From positions 6,676-40,127 of the forward strand of contig JAAFHV010000056.1 in the NCBI GenBank assembly GCA_013297655.1: a DNA stretch of 33,452 nt, written 5' to 3'. Position 1 is the first letter of the stretch; the number at the start of each line of letters is the position of its first letter. A program made the translations under genes and the position numbers. Positions 1 to 7,743 of the stretch are shown here, piece by piece. The DNA comes from Myxococcales bacterium. Its GTDB lineage: Bacteria > Myxococcota_A > Polyangia > Polyangiales > Polyangiaceae. Below the pieces are notes generated by a model that was not told the DNA's origin, did not search any database, and worked only from the letters and a program-made list of their open reading frames with translations.

Positions 1-498
1 CCAGCTATACGTGTAGAGTGCACCTTCCGGGAGCGTCGCGTAGTGCTCGAGCGCGCGGAGGATGCAGGCGGTGAGGGTGCTCTTCGCGGAGCCGTTCGGC
101 CCGTGGAGCAGCACGAGGCGGTTCGGGCGCCCTTCGCGCGCGAAGTTCGAGAGCGTTCGGTAGATCTCCTCTTGGACGAACTCCTGCCCTACGAGGCCCG
201 CGCGGCGCGAGCCGATGGAGGTGCCCGCGGTGGTGTCGGCGTCGAACGGGAGATCGAAGAGGTTGTAGCGGGTGTACTCGCCCCAGGGGTGCTTCACCTT
301 GGACGAGCCGTAGTGGTCGAAGACGTCGCGCACGTAGCGGCTCGCGTCGCGCGCGTAGCGGACGGGATCTTTGGCGAAGAGCTCGAGGTATTCGTCGAAC
401 GAGAGGACCCAGCGACCCTCGTCGTATTTTCGTTGAACACTCTCGGCAACCTTCGCGAGCTCGGCGAGAGCCGAGGGCTCGCGATCGTCGTTGGTCAT
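1..498 (-). CDS. prkA: PrkA-family serine protein kinase, N-terminal part (cut by window edge)
   Basis: This gene encodes the first 166 residues of a PrkA/YeaG-type serine protein kinase, an AAA+-like cytoplasmic kinase. The C-terminal kinase part lies beyond base 1. The protein begins MTNDDREPS. It carries the YLELF segment and the family's HPWGEYTRYNLFD stretch, and a Walker A loop (GPNGSAKST) near residue 140. The ATG at 496-498 is chosen because it has no Shine-Dalgarno but has a -10-like TACCTT exactly 7 nt upstream. In many proteobacteria prkA sits next to yeaH and spoVR. Here those two lie at 16.6-19.4 kb on the same strand, so the set is split by about 16 kb. The family assignment is strong; the kinase target cannot be read from the sequence. 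Confidence 0.93.
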   Translation of the reverse strand, partial: MTNDDREPSALAELAKVAESVQRKYDEGRWVLSFDEYLELFAKDPVRYARDASRYVRDVFDHYGSSKVKHPWGEYTRYNLFDLPFDADTTAGTSIGSRRAGLVGQEFVQEEIYRTLSNFAREGRPNRLVLLHGPNGSAKSTLTACILRALEHYATLPEGALYTYSW

Positions 499-505
499 GC
501 TCGAA

Positions 506-511
506 AAGGTA
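506..511 (-). promoter_or_regulatory. Putative -10 element of a leaderless prkA transcript
   Basis: On the minus strand TACCTT lies 7 nt before the prkA ATG, and there is no ribosome-binding site between them. A transcript started from this hexamer would begin at or within a base or two of the ATG. No convincing -35 is seen. The same arrangement recurs at other genes in the window. Confidence 0.5.
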
Positions 512-624
512 CGGTACGAAAAACCCCCTACAAAGCCGAAACCACCAGAGCCCCGGGACCGTCTTCGATCGCGCGACGACGCAAGCAAAACGTCACGCTC
601 GCCCACCGCGAGCGACGAAGCAAC

Positions 625-760
625 GAAGCACCACGGACCAACCGCAGTGCCTCGAACACGCGAACCCAGGAAGCACCGCGAATGAATCCGCTCCCTCTCG
701 CGCTTCGCGAACCCACAAAAAGCAAGAAGCACCGCGGACCCAGACCGCGGTGCCTCGAAC
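625..760. repeat. Two hairpin copies of a GAAGCACC(A/G)CGG repeat, with a third partial copy
   Basis: The 35-bp unit beginning GAAGCACC and ending GTGCCTCGAAC occurs at about 625 and again at 726, 101 bp apart. A fragment (GAAGCACCGCG) lies near 670. In the second copy the arms are a perfect 9-bp inverted repeat. In the first they carry two mismatches, so it looks like a decayed copy. The 399 bp from 499 to 897 holds these repeats and the long hairpin at 774-896. No convincing gene is seen there on either strand. Confidence 0.6.
713..753 (-). terminator. Rho-independent terminator of the small exported-protein gene
   Basis: Read leftward, a perfect 9-bp stem (GCACCGCGG with CCGCGGTGC, 729-737 with 745-753) and a 7-nt loop are followed by TTCTTGCTTTTTGTG. 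That is a GC-rich hairpin with a T-rich tail. It lies about 145 bp after the stop codon of the leftward gene at 898-1215 and before prkA. Confidence 0.7.
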
Positions 761-773
761 CCTTGTCAAACGA

Positions 774-896
774 GAGAAGGCTGGATGATTTCCGTCAAGA
801 CCGAGCCCTGGCTAGGAGAAAGCGCGGAGCCGACTCCTGTCGGTGAGCACTTTTGACGACGCCAGGGCGAAGGTATTGGCGGAAACCAGCCTTCTC
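774..896. repeat. Long imperfect hairpin (123 nt) directly after a stop codon
   Basis: The stretch folds on itself almost end to end. The paired segments are 774-784 with 886-896 (11 bp), 789-794 with 880-885 (6 bp), 795-802 with 872-879 (7 of 8, one G-T), 805-812 with 861-868 (8 bp), 819-825 with 847-853 (6 of 7) and 829-834 with 839-844 (6 bp), closed by a TCCT loop. That is about 44 pairs. It begins 1 nt after the stop codon of the gene at 898-1215 and lies before that gene's terminator, so it would form its 3' untranslated region. It could be a structured RNA or a small mobile element of the MITE type. Confidence 0.75.
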
Positions 897-897
897 G

Positions 898-1215
898 TCA
901 GAAGCTGACTGTGGTCGTGAACGGCTCGCACTTGTCGCCCGAGCAGAGGGCGCCCTTGAGCTCGCAAGAGCCCGTGCCACCGGAGACGGCCGCGGAGGTC
1001 TCGGTGAAGGAGAACTTCGACTTATCGAGCACGGTGCCGCCGCACTTGGCCTTCCAGGGGAAGTCCTTGTTCACGTGCCAGGGGGCCTTGGAGGTGACGG
1101 TCACTTTGCCGCCGCCACCGGCGACCGAGTAGTTCTCGCCGCCGGCGCTCGCGCCAACCGCCACGAGAAGGCCCGTCATCGCACACGCAGCGCCCAGGAT
1201 TTTCGACAGTCGCAT
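898..1215 (-). CDS. Small exported protein of unknown function
   Basis: The protein is 105 residues. It starts with a clear signal peptide (MRLSKILGAACAMTGLLVAV, cleavage likely after GASA near residue 25). A short mature domain follows, with the segment KAPWHVNKDFPWK and four cysteines in the mature part (CGG, SCELKG, LCSGDKC), probably two disulphides. The start is supported by an AAGGAGA ribosome-binding site 8 nt before the ATG. The family is not one I can name; similar small proteins seem usual in polyangial genomes, but that is only an impression. It is a single-gene unit with an unusually structured 3' region. Confidence 0.8.
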   Translation of the reverse strand: MRLSKILGAACAMTGLLVAVGASAGGENYSVAGGGGKVTVTSKAPWHVNKDFPWKAKCGGTVLDKSKFSFTETSAAVSGGTGSCELKGALCSGDKCEPFTTTVSF

Positions 1216-1658
1216 CGTTCTTGTCTCCTTCGCCTCTCGAGGAAGCTTCGATGTTCTTAGCGTCCCCTCGGAAGGGGGCGTGGGTCAAGGGCCGTGATGT
1301 ACGGCGGCTTTCTACGGAAGGTAACCGCGAGCCCAGCAATCCTTCGGCCAACGATAGGAAGGGGACCTCGTAACGGCGCCACCTTCAGAAGCCATGCTCT
1401 CGAAGAAGCGCCATCGTCGGCGCATGGGGTCAGACGGACCTGTTCAGCGACGATTCAGCGCGATCTCGACTTCGATCGAAGATCGGTGGCACCTTCTCCC
1501 ACACGCGCATCTTCTCGAAGTCATTCAGGATTTTGTGGATCATCGGTCACCCTGGGTGGGGGAATTTTTGCCCATCCCTTGACGGTGACACGGCCGTCCT
1601 TGCGGCGCGTTCAGGTAGTACGCCCGCGTCTTGTTCGGGCGGTCGCGTGTGGCGCCGG
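1216..1658. other. 443-bp stretch without a convincing gene; short open frame at 1430-1543 (-)
   Basis: No known family is recognisable here. Part of it (about 1390-1570) is visibly poorer in GC than its surroundings. On the minus strand a 37-codon frame runs from an ATG at 1543 to a stop at 1430 (begins MIHKILNDFEKMRVWEK). On the plus strand a 62-codon frame overlaps it at 1394-1582. Neither has a strong ribosome-binding site. It may be a remnant of a decayed or transferred gene. The promoter of the leftward gene at 898-1215 must also lie in this stretch. Confidence 0.3.
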
Positions 1659-2366
1659 TCAGCGCGCGTAGATCTCGAGGACGGGGCCTTCGGTGACGCC
1701 GCGGGTTGGCGCGAGCGCGATGTAAAGAGGCGCGGCGGTGGTGTCGCTCGCGACGACGATCGCGACACCATGATCGTTCACGCGCTTGCTCGCCCAACCC
1801 GCGACGAGGGCGCGCACGTCGATCCGAACGACCTCCCCGCCGACGGGGAGCACGCGGGTCTCGGGGCCGAGCACGTCGGCGAGGCGCGGAGGGTGGCTCG
1901 CCGTGAGGAGCTTCGAGTCCCAATCTTCTTCGATGCGGTGCGCGCCGAGCACCACCGGGCCGACGGGAGGATCCGTGTTCGGGGCGCGGCGCAAGATCAC
2001 GTAGGCCTCGACGAGATCGGGCGGCACGACCACGTCGCCGAAGCGGAGGAGCAAGATCCCCTTCGACACGCCGCCGAAGCCGGCCACGTCCGGGACCGCA
2101 CCTCCGGACCGCTCGTCGTTCGCAAGCCACGCCAGATCGGTCGGGACGATGACCCGACGCTTCACGAGCGGCGCGCCAGCGTCGTCGACCTCGAAGAGAC
2201 GGACGGCGACCTTGGGAGAGACGCACCGGCCCGTCACGCAGGCGAGCCCCGCTTTGCACGGATCGTCGACCGCGCACATCCGCTCGCGCGGGGCGCACGC
2301 AGGCGAGGAGACGGCCGCGAGGGCCATGAACGCACCGAGACCCCATCGCCACACGGACCTTCGCAC
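1659..2366 (-). CDS. Exported protein with a DNRLRE-like domain
   Basis: Read from the GTG at 2364-2366 the protein has 235 residues. It has an N-terminal hydrophobic export signal ending SSPAC (Cys24, a loose lipobox), then a short Cys-rich stretch of the C...C..GLACV.GRC type. A beta-rich domain follows, with the pattern KGILLLRF ... VEAYVILRR ... [14 protein letters not shown] ... HGVAIVVAS. That pattern resembles the DNRLRE (disaggregatase-related) repeat of cell-surface proteins. An open frame continues upstream to 2564, but the GTG is preferred because TATGCT lies 6 nt before it and the upstream part is low-complexity Arg-rich. The function is unknown; a surface-exposed or periplasmic structural protein is an inference. 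Confidence 0.7.
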   Translation of the reverse strand: MRRSVWRWGLGAFMALAAVSSPACAPRERMCAVDDPCKAGLACVTGRCVSPKVAVRLFEVDDAGAPLVKRRVIVPTDLAWLANDERSGGAVPDVAGFGGVSKGILLLRFGDVVVPPDLVEAYVILRRAPNTDPPVGPVVLGAHRIEEDWDSKLLTASHPPRLADVLGPETRVLPVGGEVVRIDVRALVAGWASKRVNDHGVAIVVASDTTAAPLYIALAPTRGVTEGPVLEIYAR

Positions 2367-2372
2367 GACGCC

Positions 2373-2378
2373 AGCATA
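2373..2378 (-). promoter_or_regulatory. Putative -10 element of a leaderless transcript (gene 1659-2366)
   Basis: TATGCT stands 6 nt before the GTG start on the minus strand, with no Shine-Dalgarno in between. It is a close match to a TANNNT -10 hexamer. No -35 is evident. Confidence 0.5.
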
Positions 2379-2578
2379 TGCAAAGACACGCGCGCCCTGC
2401 CGTACAAAAGGCTCCGCCCGACCTCGACCACGGCCGACGGCGGGAGAACGAACGCGGAATCGACCAACGCCGCTGCTGGCCCTCACGAGGCCGTCCGCGC
2501 GGTCTACCGAGATTTTAGCCTTCGCACGGAGCGCGGGCTTCCCCGAACGCGCCGGCTCCCGCATGATACGCGCGCTTC

Positions 2579-3625
2579 ATGCTCGACGTCCGCGGCCTCA
2601 CCACCACCTTCGAGACCCAAGAGGGCCTCCTCCGCGCCATCGACGACGTGTCGTTCCACGTCCCCGAGGGCAAGACGCTCGGCATCGTCGGCGAGAGCGG
2701 CTGCGGCAAGAGCGTGACCGCGCTCTCCATCTTGCGCCTCCTGCCGGACGGCGTCGGCGCGATCGAAAAGGGCTCCGTGATGCTCTCCGGCAAAGAGCTC
2801 GTCACGCTCCCCGAGCGCGAGATGCGCGACGTGCGCGGCAACGACATCTCCATGATTTTCCAAGAGCCGATGACGAGCCTGAACCCGGTCTACACCGTGG
2901 GCGCTCAGATCGAAGAGGCGGTCGCGCTCCACCAGAACGTCTCGAGGAAGCAGGCTCGGGCGCGCGCGATCGAGATGCTCCGCCTCGTCGGGATCCACTC
3001 GCCGGAAGAGAACGTCGACGCGTATCCACACCAGCTCTCGGGCGGGATGCGGCAGCGGGTCATGATCGCGATGGCCCTCGCCTGCGAGCCGCGCCTGCTC
3101 CTCGCCGACGAGCCCACCACCGCCCTCGACGTCACGATCCAAGCGCAGATCCTCGAGCTCCTCCAGAGCCTGCAGACGAAGCTCGGGATGAGCACGGTCC
3201 TCATCACCCACGACCTCGGCGTAGTTGCAGAATACACGCACCACGTGGTCGTGATGTACGCCGGGCGCGTCGTCGAGAGCGCTCCGGTGAAGGATCTCTT
3301 TCGGGCGCCCAAGCACCCCTACACGCTCGGCCTCCTCGAGAGCCTCCCCGTCCACGTCGAGGGGCCCACGCCCACGCGCCGCACGCGCCTTCGAACGATC
3401 GAAGGCATCGTCCCCGATCTGGCCAAGCTGCCCCCCGGCTGCCGCTTCGCCGAGCGTTGTCCCCTCGTGATCGATCGTTGCCGCGAGTCGGAGCCTGCCC
3501 TCGAGCGTTTGGCGGGGGACGGCGAAGACGACGATATCCCGGGAATGGGGAGCCGCTTTTCACGCTGCTATCGCGCCGCCGACGTGGAGCGCCCCTCGCG
3601 CTTCGCACGGGAGGACCGCACGTGA
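2579..3625 (+). CDS. oppD: Oligopeptide/dipeptide ABC transporter ATP-binding protein (OppD/DppD type)
   Basis: This 348-residue cytoplasmic ATPase energises import of peptides, or of nickel or other solutes. Walker A GESGCGKS is at residues 38-45. The signature LSGGMRQRV is near 152, Walker B LLLADEP near 172, and the H-loop THDLG near 206. The C-terminal oligopeptide-transporter extension ([11 protein letters not shown]) is present, so the protein is full length. No permease or solute-binding gene is in the window, so the substrate is open. The start has no ribosome-binding site; TACGCG lies 6 nt upstream, which may be a leaderless start. The stop overlaps the GTG of oppF. Confidence 0.93.
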   Translation: MLDVRGLTTTFETQEGLLRAIDDVSFHVPEGKTLGIVGESGCGKSVTALSILRLLPDGVGAIEKGSVMLSGKELVTLPEREMRDVRGNDISMIFQEPMTSLNPVYTVGAQIEEAVALHQNVSRKQARARAIEMLRLVGIHSPEENVDAYPHQLSGGMRQRVMIAMALACEPRLLLADEPTTALDVTIQAQILELLQSLQTKLGMSTVLITHDLGVVAEYTHHVVVMYAGRVVESAPVKDLFRAPKHPYTLGLLESLPVHVEGPTPTRRTRLRTIEGIVPDLAKLPPGCRFAERCPLVIDRCRESEPALERLAGDGEDDDIPGMGSRFSRCYRAADVERPSRFAREDRT

Positions 3626-4665
3626 CCGAGCCCACCCGAGCCGCCGCGCCCACGCCCGCGCAAAAGCCCGAGGACGACAAGCGCCGCACCCTCGTCGCGA
3701 CCGAGCACCTGTCCAAGTACTACCCCGTCGGCGGTGGGCTCTTCTCACGAAGCGACCGGCTCCTTCGCGCGGTGGACGACGTGAACATCCGCGTGCGACG
3801 CGGGGAGACGCTCGGCCTCGTCGGCGAGAGCGGCTGCGGAAAGAGCACCCTCGGGCGACTCTTGCTCCGCCTCCTCGAGCCCACCTACGGGCGCATCGTC
3901 TACGACGGGAAAGACATCGCGCCGCTCGGCCAGGCGCAGCTCCGACCCCTTCGCCGGAAGATGCAGATCATCTTCCAAGATCCGTACTCGAGCCTGAACC
4001 CGCGCATGACGGTGCGCGAGATCGTCGCGGAGGCGATCCGAATCCACAGCCTCGCCGCGCGCGGGACCGAGGAGGAGGGCATGGTCTCGGATCTATTGAA
4101 AAAAGTGGGGCTCCGACCGGAGCACATGAACCGCTATCCGCACGAGTTCTCCGGCGGCCAGCGGCAGCGCGTGGGCATCGCGCGCGCCCTCGCGGTGCAG
4201 CCCGAGTTCATCGTCTGCGACGAGCCCATCAGCGCGCTCGACGTCTCCATCCAAGCGCAGATCGTGAACCTCCTCCTCGATCTACAAGACGAGCTCGGCG
4301 TCGCGTTTTTGTTCATCTCCCACGATCTGAAGGTCGTGCAGCACATCAGCCACCGCGTCGCGGTGATGTACCTCGGGCACGTGGTCGAGCAGGCGTCCGT
4401 CGAGAAGCTCTACGCGAGCCCGATGCACCCCTACACCCGCGCCCTCCTCGGCTCGTCGCCAGTGCCGGATCCGGAGCGTAAGCGCCTGCGTGTGCTGCTC
4501 GAAGGCGACGTGCCCTCGCCGATCGATCCGCCGCCGGGGTGCAGCTTTCATCCGCGTTGCCCACGCGCGATTTCCCAGTGCAAAAAGGAAGCGCCTCCCT
4601 TCGCCGAGGTGCACCTCGGATCGGGGCACAAGGTGGCCTGCTGGAACCCGCACGTCGAGGAATGA
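3622..4665 (+). CDS. oppF: Oligopeptide/dipeptide ABC transporter ATP-binding protein (OppF/DppF type)
   Basis: This 347-residue protein is the second ATPase of the heterodimer. Walker [10 protein letters not shown] is at 68-76. [14 protein letters not shown] is the usual Q-loop region of this family. The signature [15 protein letters not shown] is near 176, with Walker [13 protein letters not shown] and H-loop SHDLKVV. The C-terminus carries the [11 protein letters not shown] extension. The GTG start at 3622 overlaps the oppD stop (GTGA), so the two are translationally coupled. Its own stop overlaps the start of the Ser/Thr kinase gene (ATGA). The N-terminal 20 residues are Pro/Thr-rich and not conserved. 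Confidence 0.93.
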   Translation: MTEPTRAAAPTPAQKPEDDKRRTLVATEHLSKYYPVGGGLFSRSDRLLRAVDDVNIRVRRGETLGLVGESGCGKSTLGRLLLRLLEPTYGRIVYDGKDIAPLGQAQLRPLRRKMQIIFQDPYSSLNPRMTVREIVAEAIRIHSLAARGTEEEGMVSDLLKKVGLRPEHMNRYPHEFSGGQRQRVGIARALAVQPEFIVCDEPISALDVSIQAQIVNLLLDLQDELGVAFLFISHDLKVVQHISHRVAVMYLGHVVEQASVEKLYASPMHPYTRALLGSSPVPDPERKRLRVLLEGDVPSPIDPPPGCSFHPRCPRAISQCKKEAPPFAEVHLGSGHKVACWNPHVEE

Positions 4666-5816
4666 CGATGGACCTCGTGGGGCGCACGATCGGTCGCTAC
4701 GAGGTTACGCGGCTCCTGGGCGAAGGCGGCATGGGCCGCGTCTACCTCGCGACGGACACGGTGCTCGGGCGCAGCGTGGCGCTCAAGATCCTGCGCGACG
4801 ACCTCGGCCTCTCCAAAGATGCGCGCGCCCACCTCGACGCGCGGCTTCGGATCGAGGCGCGCGCGATCGGCGCCGTGAGCCACCCGAACGTGGTCGTCCT
4901 CCACGACATGGGCGACGATCCCGAAGTCGGCCTTTACCTCGTGCTCGAGCACGTCGCCGGCGAGTCCCTCCGCGCGCGGATCGCGGAGGGCCCGCTCGGC
5001 CTCGACGACGTCGCGCGCCTCGCAGTCGAGCTCGGGAGCGCCCTCGACGCCGCACACGACGCGAAGGTCCTCCACCGCGACGTGAAGCCGGAGAACGTGT
5101 TCCTCGCGCGATACGGCAGCAAAATCGGAGACTTCGGCATCGCGCGGGTCGCCGACATGAGCGTCACCCGCACCGGCATGGGCGTCGTCGGCACCCCCGC
5201 CTACGCCGCACCAGAAGCCCTCCGCGGCACCGGCGACGGCGTCGACACGCGCAGCGATCAGTTCTCCCTCGCTGCCACGATCTACGAGGCTCTCACCGGC
5301 GAGCGCGCTTTCCCCGGGGAAGACTTGCTCGCGGTCGCGGCGCAGATCGGCAGCGAGACGCCAAAGGCGATCGCGCGGGACGATCTCCCCGTGCGCACCG
5401 CCGAGCTCCTCCACGCCGTACTGGCGGTGCGTGGGATGGCCAAGGATCCCGAGCAACGTTACGGCTCGTGCACCGAGCTCGGCGAAGCGGTGGAGTCGGC
5501 GCTCCTCGGGGTGAGCCGCACGAAACCGACCACGAGCGACCCGTCACCGCGCGCGCGAAACGTGCTCCTCGCCCTCGCCCTCTTGGCGATCGTGGGTGTG
5601 CTCTTGCTCGCGCGAAGCTTCCGCGCAGTGACCGCCGTTCCCCCGCCCGCCCCCGAGCCGAGCACGACCACGACCACGACCACGAAGCCCAAGCCTCACC
5701 AAGCCAAGCCGCCCACGAAGCCGACCTCGTCTGCGAGCGTGACCGCTTCGAGCGCACCGCCGTCGCCTCCGCCGAGCGCGACCGACGCGAGCCTCCCCTC
5801 TCTCCCCGAGCCGTGA
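4662..5816 (+). CDS. Membrane-anchored Hanks-type Ser/Thr protein kinase
   Basis: The protein has 384 residues. The cytoplasmic kinase domain has the glycine loop GEGGMGRVY (20-28), ATP lysine K42 (VALK), catalytic loop HRDVKPEN (D140), DFG at 157-159 and APE at 183-185, so it should be active. A single transmembrane segment lies at about 300-318 ([18 protein letters not shown]). A Pro/Thr/Ser-rich external tail of about 65 residues follows, with no sensor domain recognisable. The start at 4662 is preferred because its ATG overlaps the oppF stop; a second ATG follows two codons later. Kinases of this PknB-like build are abundant in myxobacteria. The unusual point is its coupling to the transporter ATPases. 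Confidence 0.93.
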   Translation: MTMDLVGRTIGRYEVTRLLGEGGMGRVYLATDTVLGRSVALKILRDDLGLSKDARAHLDARLRIEARAIGAVSHPNVVVLHDMGDDPEVGLYLVLEHVAGESLRARIAEGPLGLDDVARLAVELGSALDAAHDAKVLHRDVKPENVFLARYGSKIGDFGIARVADMSVTRTGMGVVGTPAYAAPEALRGTGDGVDTRSDQFSLAATIYEALTGERAFPGEDLLAVAAQIGSETPKAIARDDLPVRTAELLHAVLAVRGMAKDPEQRYGSCTELGEAVESALLGVSRTKPTTSDPSPRARNVLLALALLAIVGVLLLARSFRAVTAVPPPAPEPSTTTTTTTKPKPHQAKPPTKPTSSASVTASSAPPSPPPSATDASLPSLPEP

Positions 5817-5866
5817 TCGCGCGGTCGCCGCGTGAGGCGAGCCGGGTCGTGCGTCACGGCGCGATC
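5812..5866. terminator. Inverted repeat between convergent genes, possible two-way terminator
   Basis: GATCGCGC (5815-5822) and GCGCGATC (5859-5866) are exact inverses around the 37-bp gap between the kinase and the thioredoxin lipoprotein, and they overlap both stop codons. There is no T-tract, so a terminator role is only suggested by the position. Confidence 0.3.
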
Positions 5867-6486
5867 GTGGGCAGGTGCGCCCGCTGCCAGCCGCTCAAGG
5901 TCGTGGCGATCTCGTCCTGCGCGGACGCCTTCACGTCGATCACCGCGTGCGACTCCGTCGGCCGCCCGCTCTGGCCAACGATCGCAAAATACGGAATATT
6001 TTTGAACACATATCCGAGAGATGCGAGCCGCTCGGTGTCGCGATCAGCGTCGAGGGCGACGAGGGTGAGGCGCCCGGATTGCGCGTCGAGACGGCCCTCG
6101 CTCGCGGCGGCGTGGAACCGTTTGCACGGCGGGCACCACGGGGCGCCGACGTAGACGACGAGCAGCCGCCCCTGTGCCTTTTGTTTCAACCGCTCGCTCC
6201 GCAAGAACGCGGAGAGCTCGAGATCGTCCGGAGGCGTCACGAACCGCAGACCTTCGCGTGAAGCGTCGGCCGGCGGCGCGGACGCGAGCGGCATCGGAGA
6301 AGACCCGGGCGTGGGGGGCGTCGTGGTCGTGACCGTCGAGGCCACCGGCGGCGGACGCGGATCCGGGACGAGCTTCTCGGTGCGCTCGTTCTCGCGCGCG
6401 CAGCCGACGAGCGCGACGTTCGACGCGAACGCGAACGCGAACGCGACGCTGAGCGTGCCAATCGCGCGGACCGACGGGGACCTCAT
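5854..6486 (-). CDS. Thioredoxin-fold lipoprotein
   Basis: The protein has 210 residues. A signal sequence with lipobox LVGC (Cys29) places it on the periplasmic side of a membrane. A Pro/Thr-rich linker (about 35-75) leads to a thioredoxin-like domain with the redox motif WCPPC (Cys118 and Cys121) and the buried-strand segment LLVVYVGAP. The second half keeps the fold's cis-proline region (NIPYFAIVG). It is the last gene of a leftward operon, and its ATG overlaps the cytochrome stop (ATGA). A likely role is reducing disulphides in periplasm, possibly of the apocytochrome encoded just upstream; that link is inference. The signal-peptide core is built on a hexanucleotide repeat (FAFAFA). Confidence 0.88.
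   Translation of the reverse strand: MRSPSVRAIGTLSVAFAFAFASNVALVGCARENERTEKLVPDPRPPPVASTVTTTTPPTPGSSPMPLASAPPADASREGLRFVTPPDDLELSAFLRSERLKQKAQGRLLVVYVGAPWCPPCKRFHAAASEGRLDAQSGRLTLVALDADRDTERLASLGYVFKNIPYFAIVGQSGRPTESHAVIDVKASAQDEIATTLSGWQRAHLPTIAP
6425..6447. repeat. GCGAAC hexanucleotide repeat, about 3.5 copies, inside a signal peptide
   Basis: Three perfect copies of GCGAAC (6425-6442) and a partial fourth encode the alternating Phe-Ala core of the thioredoxin lipoprotein's signal peptide. Gain or loss of a copy keeps the frame. A five-copy run of the same hexamer, read in the opposite sense, occurs at 27911-27940. Confidence 0.7.
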
Positions 6487-7742
6487 CGAGGGCGGCCCTG
6501 CGCGATCCACGAGTCGACGAGCTGGATGTCCTCCATCGCCACGGGAGCATACCCGAGGGGCATTCCGCGCACCGGCCCGGTGTCGGCGCCCGCTTCCTCT
6601 GCGTGGCGCGCGAGGAGCGCGGTCACGAGCCGAGGCACACCATCGGCCCCTGCGTTGAAGATGCTCTCGCGATCGTTCTTGTCGTTCAGGAAGCCCGCCG
6701 CGATGCCCGCGTAGTCGGAGAGGTTGAGGCCACGTGGCTTGAAACCGAACCCACCCGAGTTCCCCGGTCCGCCATCGCCGATCGCGTAGTCCGGCTCGGA
6801 GTGACAATGCCAACAGGTGCGATGGAACACGCGCTTGTCGACCTCCGCGAACGTGACCTTGCGCGTGAGGAGCGGGAGGCGGGTCGGGGGCGTCACGACG
6901 ACTTTCGGATCGAGCGTACGCGAGTGAAGGAACGCGACCACGTCGCGTCGCTCGTTGTCCGTGAGTGGAATCTTGGGCATCGCCGAGTCGGCCTTGATCG
7001 CCTTCGGATCGACGAGCCACGCCGCGGTCTGCGCCGACGTCTGCCGCTCGCGCACGTAACGAAGGTCCGGCGCGAGGCGTTTTCCGTGGAGCAGCTCGTC
7101 GCGGGTCACCGGGACCGGAATAGCGGAGGCCACGAGGCCCGGAACCCCGGTCATCGCGTGGCACGTGATGCAGCCCTTGCTCTCGATCACACGACGGCCC
7201 GCCTCGAGATCGCCCGTGACGGATGGCGCGGCGGATTCCTCCGGGACGAGGTAGGCGGTCAAATCGTCGATTTGCGTGGCCGAGAGCGCGAGCCTCGGCA
7301 TGCTCTGGGAGAGACCGGGCCTCACGTCATGAGGCTTGGCCAGGTAGCTTCGGACGAACGTGCGCGTGAGGCGCTTTCCGGCGGACGTGAGCGACGGCGC
7401 GTCCGTCAGGTCTTCCACGACCGGCTTCCACTTCGAGAGGAGCGCGGCGCTCGCCTTGAACTTCCCCCCGACGATGTCGGCGTGGCAGTGCACGCAGTGC
7501 TTGTTCTGCGGGGCCGGCGCGGCGTCGGTGCCGTCGTGGCAGCGGTTGCACTGGAGCTCCGCGATCAGCGTTTTTCCGTGCGCGGCGTCGCCCGCGAGCG
7601 CGACGGTAGACGGGGCGAGCGCGGACGCCACGGGGGCGGGCGGAGGCTCCCTCCGGGGCGGCTCCTTGCATGCCGCGACGCTCGCCGCGATGCCAAGAAT
7701 GGCGCCGATCCCGACGAGCCGCGAGAGCGGGTGCGTCGGCAT
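6483..7742 (-). CDS. Tetrahaem c-type cytochrome lipoprotein
   Basis: The protein has 419 residues. The signal sequence ends in SVAAC (Cys25), so it is probably lipid-anchored. Four CXXCH haem sites are visible: CNRCH (65-69), CVHCH (83-87), CITCH (191-195) and CWHCH (310-314). Met/His-containing segments such as SMPRL, SAMPKIPL and GMPLGYAPV are candidate sixth ligands. The layout suggests a closely spaced di-haem N-terminal module, a cytochrome-c-like middle domain, and a C-terminal single-haem domain. It would carry electrons in the periplasm; the partner is unknown. It starts 1 nt after the upstream TPR gene and overlaps the thioredoxin gene downstream. It is not a known named cytochrome that I recognise. 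Confidence 0.88.
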   Translation of the reverse strand: MPTHPLSRLVGIGAILGIAASVAACKEPPRREPPPAPVASALAPSTVALAGDAAHGKTLIAELQCNRCHDGTDAAPAPQNKHCVHCHADIVGGKFKASAALLSKWKPVVEDLTDAPSLTSAGKRLTRTFVRSYLAKPHDVRPGLSQSMPRLALSATQIDDLTAYLVPEESAAPSVTGDLEAGRRVIESKGCITCHAMTGVPGLVASAIPVPVTRDELLHGKRLAPDLRYVRERQTSAQTAAWLVDPKAIKADSAMPKIPLTDNERRDVVAFLHSRTLDPKVVVTPPTRLPLLTRKVTFAEVDKRVFHRTCWHCHSEPDYAIGDGGPGNSGGFGFKPRGLNLSDYAGIAAGFLNDKNDRESIFNAGADGVPRLVTALLARHAEEAGADTGPVRGMPLGYAPVAMEDIQLVDSWIAQGRPR

Positions 7743-7743
7743 T

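Noticed and set aside
625-760. Possible CRISPR array
   Set aside because: Only two to three imperfect copies at uneven spacing, no cas genes, and the repeats are terminator-like hairpins.
43-846. 267-codon plus-strand frame across prkA and the repeat region
   Set aside because: It lies opposite PrkA and runs through hairpin repeats, with no ribosome-binding site or domain.
2149-3621. Upstream extension of the oppF frame
   Set aside because: The part before the GTG at 3622 is Arg-rich shadow of oppD. The ABC domain and the GTGA overlap fix the start.
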